This document shows positions 12,803 through 20,166 of a stretch of DNA of 25,695 bases, in pieces. Positions within the stretch are counted from its first letter, which is position 1, and each line of letters starts with the position of its first letter. The notes under the pieces are model-generated. The model made no database searches. It worked only from the letters and a program-made list of their open reading frames with translations, and was not told the origin of the DNA. The position numbers and the translations under genes are program-made. Origin of the DNA: a virus; IMG/VR virus record IMGVR_UViG_3300046534_000990, positions 1 to 25,695 of that record; one strand, written 5' to 3'.

Positions 12803-14073
12803 TGGGTTTTTTAGATAGGTTCCGGGCACCAGCCGAAACGAAGGAAAGCGCGGCGCACCGGTTGCACACGCAGCTTGTTAGCCTGGGTCAACCCGTATGG
12901 TCAAAGCGCGATTATTCCGCCTTCGCCAAGGAAGGCTATGTGCAGAACGTCGTTGCCTATCAGGCGATAAACAAGATTGCAGAGTCCATCGCCTCAGTTG
13001 AGTGGACCGCGTTCAACGGCGACACTGAAGTGACCGAAGCGCCTATGCTGGATCTCGTCCGCACGCCTAACCCGTTCCAAACGTCCGAGCAGTTCTTCAT
13101 GGAGTATGTCGGCTTCTTGATGATTAGCGGCAACGGATACCGCGAGACCATCAGCGTGGGCGACGACGTGCGCGAGATGTATGCGTTACGCCCTGACCGG
13201 ATGAAGATTATACCGAGCGCCAACGGTCGCCCCGCGAAGTATTGCTATGAAGTGAACGGGCGGAAAACGTTCTTTGATGCCGACCCAAAGACCGGCGCGT
13301 CTGATATCCAGCACCTCAAACTGTTCAACCCGGTAGGTGATTGGTACGGGCTGGCACCGACCGAAGCGGCGGCTTATTCTATTGACGTCCACAACGCCTC
13401 AATGGGCTGGATGCAAGCGCTACTGCAGAACAGCGCGCGCCCGTCTGGTGCGCTTGTGGTCGAGGGTGACGAGCAATTGTCAGACGAGCAGTTTGCGCGG
13501 CTCAAGGCGCAGACCGAGGACCAGTATTCCGGCGCTCAGAACGCAGGACGTCCCATGTTGCTAGAGGGCGGCATGAAGTGGCAACAGATGGGCCTTAGCC
13601 CGACGGACATGGGCATCATCGACAGCAAGAACGCATCGGCGCGCGACATCTGCCTTGCTTGGGGCGTTCCTCCGCAGTTGCTGGGCATCCCCGGCGATAA
13701 CACCTATTCTAACTATTCCGAGGCGCGTTTGTCGTTCTGGGAAGACACAGTTCTGCCGTTGCTAGGTTTGATTGCTGGCGACCTAAGCCGCAAGCTAGGC
13801 AACGGGCTAGATCTGCGGCCAGACCTTGAGAAGATCCCCGCTATTGTGGATCGCCGCGCCAAGCTGTGGGAGATGACCGAGGCGACGAACAGCTTGACCG
13901 TGAACGAAAAGCGCGAGGCAATGGGATATCCGCCGATTCAAGGCGGCGACGTGCTGCTAGTGCCGTCAATGCAGATCCCCTTGGGCGAGGCATCGGCTGG
14001 GCTTGGGTCTGAGCCTGAAATGTCCGAACCTGAGTTAAAGGCGCTTATCCGCGCGGCTGGGTACGAGGGCTAA
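12802..14073 (+). CDS. HK97-type portal protein
   Basis: A 423-aa portal of the HK97/phage_portal family, starting MGFLDRFRAPAETKESA at 12802 (an in-frame TTG one codon earlier, 12799, is ignored). It shows VAYQAINKIAESIASVEW (50-67), LLQNSARPSGALVV, SARDICLAWGVPPQLLGIPG and DNTYSNYSEARLSFWED, each characteristic of the family. It forms the 12-mer at the head vertex through which DNA enters. It is joined to its neighbours by TGATG and TAATG overlaps, and AAGGGCG serves as ribosome site. Confidence 0.95.
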   Translation: MGFLDRFRAPAETKESAAHRLHTQLVSLGQPVWSKRDYSAFAKEGYVQNVVAYQAINKIAESIASVEWTAFNGDTEVTEAPMLDLVRTPNPFQTSEQFFMEYVGFLMISGNGYRETISVGDDVREMYALRPDRMKIIPSANGRPAKYCYEVNGRKTFFDADPKTGASDIQHLKLFNPVGDWYGLAPTEAAAYSIDVHNASMGWMQALLQNSARPSGALVVEGDEQLSDEQFARLKAQTEDQYSGAQNAGRPMLLEGGMKWQQMGLSPTDMGIIDSKNASARDICLAWGVPPQLLGIPGDNTYSNYSEARLSFWEDTVLPLLGLIAGDLSRKLGNGLDLRPDLEKIPAIVDRRAKLWEMTEATNSLTVNEKREAMGYPPIQGGDVLLVPSMQIPLGEASAGLGSEPEMSEPELKALIRAAGYEG

Positions 14074-14876
14074 TGCGCCGCCTGACCGGCCTATCCCCTG
14101 CGCGCGAGCGTCGCATGCAAATGCGGCTGCTGAAGCTAATGGACCGCCGTTTCTCGGTGCGCTTTACGTCTGAGATTGGCAGGGCAACGCGCGCCATGCT
14201 TGCTGAGTATGAGGCAACGGGATCGGCCCCAGCGCTACCCCTCGACCATCAACAGACCCTTGCGCAAATATTCGAGGGCTTGGCATCAACAGCCGTTGCC
14301 ACATTTGGCGGGCGCATTGTTGACCAGGGCAAGGCTCGCGGTCTGGTGCTTGAGACAAAGGGCTTTGCCGAGTTTTTCCAACGCATCGCCCTAGAGTACA
14401 TCCAAGGCGAGGCAATCCGTCGGCGCATCACCTTGATAGCGGAAACCACACGCTCGCAGATTGTGCGGCAAATCACGCGCGGGCAGGAGGACGGCTTAGG
14501 CATTAACGAAATCGCCAAGGGCATCGCTGACAACACTGGCAGCATATCACGCGGGCGCGGGCGTCTAATTGCTCGGACGGAAACGCACGGCGCGGCCAAC
14601 GCGGGCGCAGACGCGGCAGCACGATCAACCGGGCTGACAATGCAGAAGGAATGGCTGAGTTCTGTGGACCTGCGCACGCGGCGGATTGGCGATGGTGACG
14701 AGTTCGGGCACCTATCAATGAACGGGCAGACCGTTGACATGGACCAGCCGTTTGCCATGCCCAAGAAGGACGGGACCACCATCCAAGCCATGTTTCCGGG
14801 GCATCCTGACTTGCCAGCAAGCGCGGTCATTAACTGCCGCTGTGCGGTGGCGCATATTGTTGACGACGGGTTTTAG
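14073..14876 (+). CDS. MuF-like (SPP1 gp7-type) minor head protein
   Basis: A 267-aa protein. The C-terminal half contains ARTETHGAANAG (167-178), KEWLSSVDLRTR (192-203), DEFGHLSMNGQ (209-219), PGHPDLPASAVINCRCA (242-258). This is the Phage_Mu_F/SPP1 gp7 signature, with the terminal HPxxxxNCRC. The N-terminal portion is helical. Such proteins bind the portal and are ejected with, or support, DNA delivery. Start overlaps the portal stop (TAATG). It closes the packaging transcript; a short intergenic region with a promoter follows. Confidence 0.92.
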   Translation: MRRLTGLSPARERRMQMRLLKLMDRRFSVRFTSEIGRATRAMLAEYEATGSAPALPLDHQQTLAQIFEGLASTAVATFGGRIVDQGKARGLVLETKGFAEFFQRIALEYIQGEAIRRRITLIAETTRSQIVRQITRGQEDGLGINEIAKGIADNTGSISRGRGRLIARTETHGAANAGADAAARSTGLTMQKEWLSSVDLRTRRIGDGDEFGHLSMNGQTVDMDQPFAMPKKDGTTIQAMFPGHPDLPASAVINCRCAVAHIVDDGF

Positions 14877-14913
14877 GCGGCTTGGCAGGCGGAGGCGTCT
14901 ACACCCCCACACT

Positions 14914-14941
14914 TTGCAACTTTGCAGCGCTGTGCTATAAG
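14914..14941 (+). promoter_or_regulatory. Sigma-70-like promoter before the capsid genes (extended -10)
   Basis: TTGCAA (14914-14919) is separated by 16 nt from TATAAG (14936-14941), and TG lies one base before the -10 (TGC then TATAAG). The start would be near 14948, giving a short leader to the protease ATG at 14969. The gap between genes (14877-14968) is otherwise empty. A very similar -10 recurs at 18564. Confidence 0.5.
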
Positions 14942-14968
14942 GTTGCAAATTCTAGCTAAGGCAGGTCC

Positions 14969-15616
14969 ATGCAGTACAAAGCCGCGACGTTTGAACTAAA
15001 GAAGCTACCGGACGAAGACGGCCTGTTTGAGGGCTACGCGTCTGTGTTCAATGTCGTTGACAACGGCATGGATGTAGTCGCACGCGGCGCGTTTATGAAG
15101 TCCCTCGGCAGTCGCAAGGTCAAGATGCTTTGGCAGCACGACACAACCAAAGTAATCGGCGTATGGGACGAAATTGCAGAGGACGAGCGGGGCTTGCGCG
15201 TCAAAGGCCGCATTCTGAAGGATGTGCAGCAAGGACGCGAGGCGATGGCATTGCTTAGGGCAGGCGCGCTAGACAGCATGTCGATTGGCTATTCTGTCAA
15301 AGCCGCTTCGGAGCAAGGCAACGGCTCAATCCGCCAACTGGACGAGATTGACCTGTTTGAGATTAGCCTAGTGACGTTCCCAATGCTGGACGCCGCCAAG
15401 GTTACGGACGTTAAGAGCGTCCAGACGATACGACAGTTTGAGAAGTTCCTGCGGGATGCAGGGCTATCTAAAGCAGAGGCCACCGCTGCGGCGGCGCACG
15501 GCTTCAAAGGTCTGACCGATCAGCGGGATGCTGTAGAGGACGAGACAGAAACGGAGGGTCTTGACGACCTTCTAGCAATGTTGAACCAGCTACAGGAGAA
15601 CATGACCAATGGCTGA
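14969..15616 (+). CDS. HK97-type prohead protease
   Basis: A 215-aa serine protease of the U35/HK97 family. Start MQYKAATFELKKLP. Catalytic His is in MLWQHDT (H57) and Ser in LDSMSIGY (S103 or S105); ISLVTFPML (132-140) follows with the acidic E131. GYASVFNVVDNGMDVVARGAF (22-42) is the family N-terminal motif. It matures the capsid by cutting scaffold-like delta domains. AGGCAGG is the ribosome site. The 3' end overlaps the capsid gene by 8 nt. Confidence 0.95.
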   Translation: MQYKAATFELKKLPDEDGLFEGYASVFNVVDNGMDVVARGAFMKSLGSRKVKMLWQHDTTKVIGVWDEIAEDERGLRVKGRILKDVQQGREAMALLRAGALDSMSIGYSVKAASEQGNGSIRQLDEIDLFEISLVTFPMLDAAKVTDVKSVQTIRQFEKFLRDAGLSKAEATAAAAHGFKGLTDQRDAVEDETETEGLDDLLAMLNQLQENMTNG

Positions 15617-16910
15617 CGAAATTAAAGACGCAATTACCGGCGTCAACAAGGCGTTTGAAGAGTTCAAGGCCGCAAACGATGCCCGGATTGTTGAAATCGA
15701 GACTAAGGGCGTTGCAGACCCTGTGACCGTCGACAAGCTTGCCAAGATTGAGGCAAAAATGGACGTGATGCAGAAGGTTGCGGACGAAGCTGTCCTGGCT
15801 TCCAAGCGTTCCAATCGCGTTGTGACCGACGAAAACGGCAACGCTGTGGACATCGACGCGATGCTTGAGCAAAAGGCCCGTCAGTTTGAGCGCGCGGCTA
15901 CCAGCTTCACCAACCGCCCAATGCACGGCACGGTCAAAGGCGAAGAGCTTGAGGCGTTCAAAGCCGCGCAGGAAGCCTATCTGCGCAAGGGCGAGGGCAG
16001 CTTGACCGATATCGAGCGCAAGACGCTTTCCGTTGGCGGTGATCCGACCGGCGGCTATGTCGTTCACCCGGATATGTCGGGCCAAATCGTCAAGCAGGTC
16101 TTTGAGACTTCGCCCATGCGCGCTTATGCGTCTATTCAAGTTATCTCGACCGACGCCTTGGAAGGTCTGTTCGACCTCAACGAAGCGGGCGCGGGCTGGG
16201 TCGCTGAGACTGCGGCGCGACCATCGACTACCACGCCGGATCTTGGCGCTTGGCGCATCCCAGTGCATGAGATGTATGGCAAGCCTTTGGCAACCCAGAA
16301 ATTGCTGGACGATGCCGAAATCAACATCGAACAATGGCTGGCGGGCAAGATTGCCGACCGGTTCATGCGCTTGGAAAATGCGGCGTTCGTCACTGGCGAC
16401 GGTGTTGGCAAGCCACGCGGCTTCCTGACCTATGCAGACGGCACCACACTTCCGGGCACCATCGACCAGACCAACTCAGGCGCAAACGGCGCGCTTGCTT
16501 CGGCACCTGCTGGCGGCGATGCACTTATCGGCGCTCTGTATGACCTCAAGGCGCAGTACCGGGCTAACGCGAGCTGGTTTATGAACCGGGGCACGTCTAA
16601 GATTGTGCGCCAGACCAAGGACAGCGACGGAGCCTACCTTTGGGCACCAGGCATTGCGGCGGGCCAGCCTGCAACATTGCTCGGCTATCCTGTTGCATCG
16701 TTTGAGGACATGCCAGACCCGGCAACTGGTTCGCTTTCTATCGCTGTCGGTGACATGCGCGCGGCCTACCAGATTGTTGACCGCATGGGTATTCGCACAC
16801 TGCGCGACCCGTACTCTGCCAAGCCATATGTTGAATTCTACTCGACAAAGCGGGTCGGCGGCGATGTGGTGAACTTTGAGGCGATTAAGATCCTCAAGCT
16901 TTCGGCCTAA
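15609..16910 (+). CDS. Major capsid protein (HK97 fold)
   Basis: A 433-aa HK97-fold capsid protein. Residues 1-120 form a charged helical delta-like domain (DAITGVNKAFEEFKAANDAR, coiled coil) that the neighbouring protease should remove. The fold region follows: LSVGGDPTGGYVVHPDMSG (139-157), MRAYASIQVIST, GWVAETAARP, GKPLATQKLLDDAEINIEQWLA, and the tail LRDPYSAKPYVEFYSTKRVGGDVVNFEAIKILK. These motifs match phage_capsid family HK97 gp5. It starts 8 nt before the protease stop (ATG at 15609) behind AGGAG. Mature protein would be about 310 residues if cut near 120; the site is not visible to me. Confidence 0.96.
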   Translation: MADEIKDAITGVNKAFEEFKAANDARIVEIETKGVADPVTVDKLAKIEAKMDVMQKVADEAVLASKRSNRVVTDENGNAVDIDAMLEQKARQFERAATSFTNRPMHGTVKGEELEAFKAAQEAYLRKGEGSLTDIERKTLSVGGDPTGGYVVHPDMSGQIVKQVFETSPMRAYASIQVISTDALEGLFDLNEAGAGWVAETAARPSTTTPDLGAWRIPVHEMYGKPLATQKLLDDAEINIEQWLAGKIADRFMRLENAAFVTGDGVGKPRGFLTYADGTTLPGTIDQTNSGANGALASAPAGGDALIGALYDLKAQYRANASWFMNRGTSKIVRQTKDSDGAYLWAPGIAAGQPATLLGYPVASFEDMPDPATGSLSIAVGDMRAAYQIVDRMGIRTLRDPYSAKPYVEFYSTKRVGGDVVNFEAIKILKLSA

Positions 16911-16914
16911 CTAA

Positions 16915-16942
16915 ATTGGGGCGGTGATCCTGCCGCCCCAAT
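16915..16942 (+). terminator. Perfect 10-bp hairpin after the capsid gene
   Basis: ATTGGGGCGG (16915-16924) pairs perfectly with CCGCCCCAAT (16933-16942), 8-nt loop. No T-run follows, so full termination is doubtful; it may protect the 3' end of the capsid mRNA or partially stop transcription and so raise capsid over downstream products. Confidence 0.5.
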
Positions 16943-16966
16943 CTCACACGCTCAAGGAGTAAACCC

Positions 16967-17410
16967 ATGCGTGATAATATTTCTAACGTCCAAACCGTAG
17001 ACCTTGGCAAAGACACACTTTCCGGCGTAACGCCCAACGCTTCGGCCTGGCTGGACACCCTCGGCTTCAGTTCTGCGGCTCTTGAGCTGTTGACTGATGC
17101 TGTGACTGATGCAGGCGCTGCTGGTGGCTTCACTTGCACAATGCAGCACAGCGACACGACTGCGGCGGCTGATGCGGCTGACGTTGTAGCGGCTGACACC
17201 ACCAACGGCACAATCTCGGTAACAATCACTGCCGATGGCGACGACAACATCGTCAAGGGCGTTGTTGGCTACAACGGCTCCAAGCGGTACATTCGTTTCA
17301 ATACGATTGGCACGACTGGCACAGATGCAGTCATCCGCACGCTGGGCCGCATGGCTAAGCCCGCTCAGGCTCCGACCACATACGTGGGGGCGTCTGTCGC
17401 GGCCACATAA
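16967..17410 (+). CDS. Putative head decoration/stabilising protein
   Basis: A 147-aa protein starting MRDNISNVQTVDLGK behind AAGGAGTAAACCC. It is rich in Thr, Ala and Gly and beta-type: FTCTMQHSDTTAA (54-66), ISVTITADGDDN, GVVGYNGSKRYIRFNT (97-112). The GYxGxxRYxR segment recurs in small phage structural proteins that follow the capsid gene and probably decorate or cement the capsid. That function is inferred from position and style. It lies between two hairpins (16915 and 17442) and is likely highly expressed with the capsid. Confidence 0.7.
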   Translation: MRDNISNVQTVDLGKDTLSGVTPNASAWLDTLGFSSAALELLTDAVTDAGAAGGFTCTMQHSDTTAAADAADVVAADTTNGTISVTITADGDDNIVKGVVGYNGSKRYIRFNTIGTTGTDAVIRTLGRMAKPAQAPTTYVGASVAAT

Positions 17411-17441
17411 GCGGCGCGCAGTTAGCACTTGCGAACAGGTG

Positions 17442-17463
17442 GGGCGTGGCTTAGGCTGCGCCC
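17442..17463 (+). terminator. Weak terminator-like hairpin
   Basis: GGGCGTGGC (17442-17450) pairs with GCTGCGCCC (17455-17463), two G-U pairs, 4-nt loop, followed by TATTCTTAT, a loose T-rich tail. It sits between the decoration-like gene and the 108-aa gene and may attenuate transcription. Confidence 0.4.
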
Positions 17464-17484
17464 TATTCTTATGGGAGAGTGACT

Positions 17485-17811
17485 ATGGATAAGTACCCAG
17501 ATCTTGACGAGGCATTTGCAGCAGCCCGCAAGGCTATGGAAAGCGCAGTAGACGAAGAACTCACTAGCCGTTTATGTGGTCTTTCTGGAAGGCTGACAGT
17601 TCAAGAAGGCCAAGTGTGCTTTCTGGCGGTGAACGAAGACGGCGATCAAGTGCAGTGCAACGTCGCAGGTTTGGTGCAAGATGTTGCATACGGCGTTAAT
17701 GCCGCAGTTATTGGCGACGAATGGCTTGTAGACGAGGCGCGAGCAATTTCTAAAGCATTACGCGCGGCGGCTGAACAGATAGACGCTGCGACAAGCGCCA
17801 AAGGAGAGTGA
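17485..17811 (+). CDS. Small acidic protein in the head operon, function unknown
   Basis: A 108-aa protein starting MDKYPDLDEAFAAARKAM at 17485 (GGGAGAG 6 nt upstream; an in-frame GTG two codons earlier is less well placed). It is acidic, with helical ends (AAARKAMESAVDEELT; DEARAISKALRAAAEQID) around a beta core (GRLTVQEGQVCFLAVNEDGD, about 38-57). No family is recognised. It is followed 2 nt later by the glycosyltransferase-like gene and may be its partner or a small morphogenetic protein. Confidence 0.7.
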   Translation: MDKYPDLDEAFAAARKAMESAVDEELTSRLCGLSGRLTVQEGQVCFLAVNEDGDQVQCNVAGLVQDVAYGVNAAVIGDEWLVDEARAISKALRAAAEQIDAATSAKGE

Positions 17812-17813
17812 AG

Positions 17814-18533
17814 ATGAAAAAGGGCTTCCTGAAGGGCCAGCACGTCACCATCTTAGGGCTAGGCCCATCGGTTGACGCATACACCAACCACGTCAAGAAG
17901 CTGGGCGGCGCGGCTGCATATTGCGACGAGGTTTGGGCGGTTAATGCGCTTGGCAACGTGTTTCGATGCGACCGCGTGTTTCATATGGACGATATCCGAG
18001 TGCAGGAAGCCCGCGCGGCTGATCGGCCCGATAGCAACGTCGCGGGAATGGTGGAATGGCTAAAGGTCCACCCCGGCCCCGTCGTCACCAGCTTTGCAGA
18101 CCCGCGCTTTCCCGGCCTTGTAGCGTTTCCGCTTGCTGATGTGGTGCGGGACACTGGGCACTTCTATTTCAACAGCACTGTTGCTTATGCGATGGCCCTA
18201 GCAGTCTGGGGCGGCGCTCAACAGGTCAGCTTGTTTGGTTGCGATTACACCTATGCCAACTCGCACCTTGCCGAGCGCGGGCGGGCATGTCTCGAATACT
18301 GGATTGCACTGGGTAAGGCGCAGGGGATGCACATTGCACTGCCTGACCACACGTCGCTACTTGATGCGTGCGAGGGCTTGCAAGGCATGTTCTATGGCTA
18401 TGACGGCTTTACGGTGTCAGTGGCCCGCGACGATGGCGGTTACAGCGTAGGGCTTGAGCCTTGCGACCTGCCGAGCGCCAAGGACGTCGAGGCGCGGTAT
18501 GACCACAGCAAGCACCCAAACAGCCTTGCATAA
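17814..18533 (+). CDS. Rossmann/glycosyltransferase-like protein (DUF115/GT42-like) in the head operon
   Basis: A 239-aa protein (ATG 17814; AAAGGAGAG 8 nt upstream; the in-frame GTG at 17808 lies too close to that site). The start has VTILGLGPSVDAY (11-23) with a GxGPS loop, then EVWAVNALGNVFRCDRVFHMDD (39-60), FNSTVAYAMALAVWGGAQQV (119-138) and SLFGCDYTYAN (139-149), AERGRACLEYWI. GxGPS plus FxNST...SLFGxDY resembles DUF115 and alpha-2,3-sialyltransferase-like folds, and homologues with this text recur in alphaproteobacterial phages. A role in glycosylating virion proteins is inference. An unusual enzyme-like gene among structural genes. Family assignment moderate. Confidence 0.72.
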   Translation: MKKGFLKGQHVTILGLGPSVDAYTNHVKKLGGAAAYCDEVWAVNALGNVFRCDRVFHMDDIRVQEARAADRPDSNVAGMVEWLKVHPGPVVTSFADPRFPGLVAFPLADVVRDTGHFYFNSTVAYAMALAVWGGAQQVSLFGCDYTYANSHLAERGRACLEYWIALGKAQGMHIALPDHTSLLDACEGLQGMFYGYDGFTVSVARDDGGYSVGLEPCDLPSAKDVEARYDHSKHPNSLA

Positions 18534-18540
18534 ATGGCAA

Positions 18541-18569
18541 GTGACGCGCCGCCCGTCCTGTGATATAAG
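18541..18569 (+). promoter_or_regulatory. Second extended -10 promoter candidate
   Basis: GTGACG (18541-18546), a 17-nt spacer, and TATAAG (18564-18569) preceded by TG-A. The -10 context TGTGATATAAG closely matches TGTGCTATAAG of the promoter at 14936. It would start near 18576, just before the RBS of the 105-aa gene, and so drive the connector and tail genes. Confidence 0.5.
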
Positions 18570-18594
18570 AACGAAAACGTAGGAGGCCGCACCC

Positions 18595-18912
18595 ATGCGC
18601 GCGAAGATTGTAAACCGCAACGGATACCGCTGTGCACCTGACGGCCACACTGTCCAGTTCTTCGCTTTGGGCGAGATAGTCACGGGTGAGGTTGCCGCGT
18701 GGTCTGTTGACGAGCGAAGCGCCATTCCTGTTGTCGAGATATCCCCCGCGCCGGCGCTTGAGGCTAAAGTTATTGTGCCGCAAGAGACGAAGCGCACGCC
18801 GCCCATCACTGAGGGCCGGGTAAAAAAGGGCGGACAGAACCGGTGGCCTTCGCAAGTTGCGATCCGACCGCCCGCGCCGACCCCAACCCGCCCTAAGAAG
18901 GACGCCCGCTAA
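18595..18912 (+). CDS. Small basic Pro-rich protein in the head operon, unknown
   Basis: A 105-aa protein beginning MRAKIVNRNGYRCAPDGHTV (RBS GTAGGAGG). The N-terminal half looks like a small beta module (VQFFALGEIVTGEVAAWSV, 20-38); the C-terminal half is basic and Pro-rich (GRVKKGGQNRW, PPAPTPTRPKKD), disordered in appearance. No family is recognised. It ends in a TAATG overlap with the connector gene. Such tails on small phage proteins can bind nucleic acid or other virion parts, which is speculation. Confidence 0.7.
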   Translation: MRAKIVNRNGYRCAPDGHTVQFFALGEIVTGEVAAWSVDERSAIPVVEISPAPALEAKVIVPQETKRTPPITEGRVKKGGQNRWPSQVAIRPPAPTPTRPKKDAR

Positions 18913-19595
18913 TGGCCTTGCGCGCACCCGTAGCACTTCACCAATTCCGCGCGAATGTGCAGACGACGGCCCCGGCTGTTGAGCCTGTCACGGCGGCAGA
19001 GCTTCGCACATTCCTGCGCGAGACGGCCACGGGCTTGCCCGATGCAGAGGCCAACGCATTCATTGCAGAGGCCCGCGAATACATCGAGGAAATGAGCGGG
19101 CTTGCCCTTATCACGCAAACATGGCTAGTCGCTCTGGATAGCTGGCCTGCTGGAAAATCCGAATGGTGGGACGGCGTGCGGCAGGGCTCCATTGTTGAGC
19201 TTTACGGCCCGTCTAGCTATTCTGACATTGCACTGCCCCGCTATCCGCTTCAAAGCATTGCGGGCGTGAACGTATACGACGAGGACGGCAACGCTACGGC
19301 GGTCACAGTGGCAAGCGTGTTTGATGTGGACACGTACAGCGCACCGGGGCGGATTGCCCTCAAGCGGGGCGCTACATGGCCCGTGGCATTGCGTGCGATC
19401 AACGCAATCGAGATTACATATGTCGCGGGATATGGTGACGCGGCGTCAGACGTCCCCGCCACGCTCAGGGGCGCGGTCAAAAAAATGGCCGGAAGCCTTT
19501 ACGCGCACCGGGGCGACGGCTGCGATGTGGCGGATGCTTACTCAATGTCCGGCGCGGCTGGAATGGTTGGCGCGTATCGAGTGAAGCGCGTCTGA
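18912..19595 (+). CDS. Head-tail connector (HK97 gp6 / phiE125 gp8-like)
   Basis: A 227-aa protein. Its opening VEPVTAAELRTFLRETA (24-40), then EANAFIAEAREYIEEMSGLALITQTW (46-71), LPRYPLQSIAGVNVYDEDG (107-125) and ITYVAGYGDAASDVPATLRGAVKKMAGSLY (148-177) match the phage head-tail connector family of the HK97 gp6 / phiE125 gp8 type. It docks on the portal and lengthens the DNA channel. The ATG overlaps the preceding stop (TAATG) and the next gene begins in a TGATG overlap. Confidence 0.9.
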   Translation: MALRAPVALHQFRANVQTTAPAVEPVTAAELRTFLRETATGLPDAEANAFIAEAREYIEEMSGLALITQTWLVALDSWPAGKSEWWDGVRQGSIVELYGPSSYSDIALPRYPLQSIAGVNVYDEDGNATAVTVASVFDVDTYSAPGRIALKRGATWPVALRAINAIEITYVAGYGDAASDVPATLRGAVKKMAGSLYAHRGDGCDVADAYSMSGAAGMVGAYRVKRV

Positions 19596-19852
19596 TGGTC
19601 ACATTCGAGCTAACCCTAAGCGACACTTGGCAGGAGGTGCTGCAAGGCGCGTCCCGCTTGGCGTTTGACGGGTTAGCGGCTTCCACGGCTTACATCTACT
19701 TATCTGAGACCGCAGACAATCCTGGCGCGGCGAAGGGCAACGCTGTGCATACATGGCCTAGCGATTGGGACTTTCAGGCTGTTGGAATGACTGACGCCGA
19801 TCAACGCATATGGGTAAAGGGCGCTGGCGATATACGGGGCATTCGCGGATGA
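19595..19852 (+). CDS. Small head-region protein, function unknown
   Basis: An 85-aa protein starting MVTFELTLSDTWQEVLQG. It is beta-type, with AYIYLSETADNPGAA (about 32-46) and a C-terminal MTDADQRIWVKGAGDIRGIRG. Small proteins with this kind of start and a VxGxG ending occur between connector and fibre genes in many phages; function is unknown. It is linked to both neighbours by TGATG and ATGA overlaps. Confidence 0.75.
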   Translation: MVTFELTLSDTWQEVLQGASRLAFDGLAASTAYIYLSETADNPGAAKGNAVHTWPSDWDFQAVGMTDADQRIWVKGAGDIRGIRG

Positions 19853-20145
19853 AGAGCATACTAGCAGACGCCAAGGCATCGGGCACAGTCACGCTAGACT
19901 TCGGGGCAAGCAACAAGACGGCGCAAACCGCTGTTACAGGGATAGGCTCAGCTAAGGCCGCGACGATTATCCTAGCATCAATGCGGATTGAGGCCACAGC
20001 CGACCACCCAACCGACGACCTGCTAGTTGACCCTATCCGCGTCATGGCGGGCGACATTAGCGCTGGGGTCGGTTTTACTGTATACGGTACAATGAAAAAC
20101 GCGCCCGCGAACGGCCTTTATCGGGTTGATTGGGCGTTTGCATAA
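19849..20145 (+). CDS. Small structural-region protein, function unknown
   Basis: A 98-aa protein (start MKSILADAKASGT at 19849, ATGA overlap; the longer frame to 19810 is unlikely). Ala/Thr-rich and beta-type: VTLDFGASNKT, AATIILASMRIEATADHPTD (35-54) and ISAGVGFTVYGTM. It resembles minor virion or fibre-associated proteins in composition, but no family is recognised. It is followed by a TAATG from which a 10-codon mini-frame overlaps the start of the fibre-like gene. Confidence 0.7.
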   Translation: MKSILADAKASGTVTLDFGASNKTAQTAVTGIGSAKAATIILASMRIEATADHPTDDLLVDPIRVMAGDISAGVGFTVYGTMKNAPANGLYRVDWAFA

Positions 20146-20166
20146 TGATTGAGGACAGGGCGAACC

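Noticed and set aside
15504-16334. Minus-strand 276-aa frame
   Set aside because: Antisense to the major capsid gene, whose family match is clear; typical GC-rich shadow.
18409-18936. Minus-strand 175-aa frame
   Set aside because: Arg-rich and antisense to the glycosyltransferase-like and 105-aa genes; not supported.
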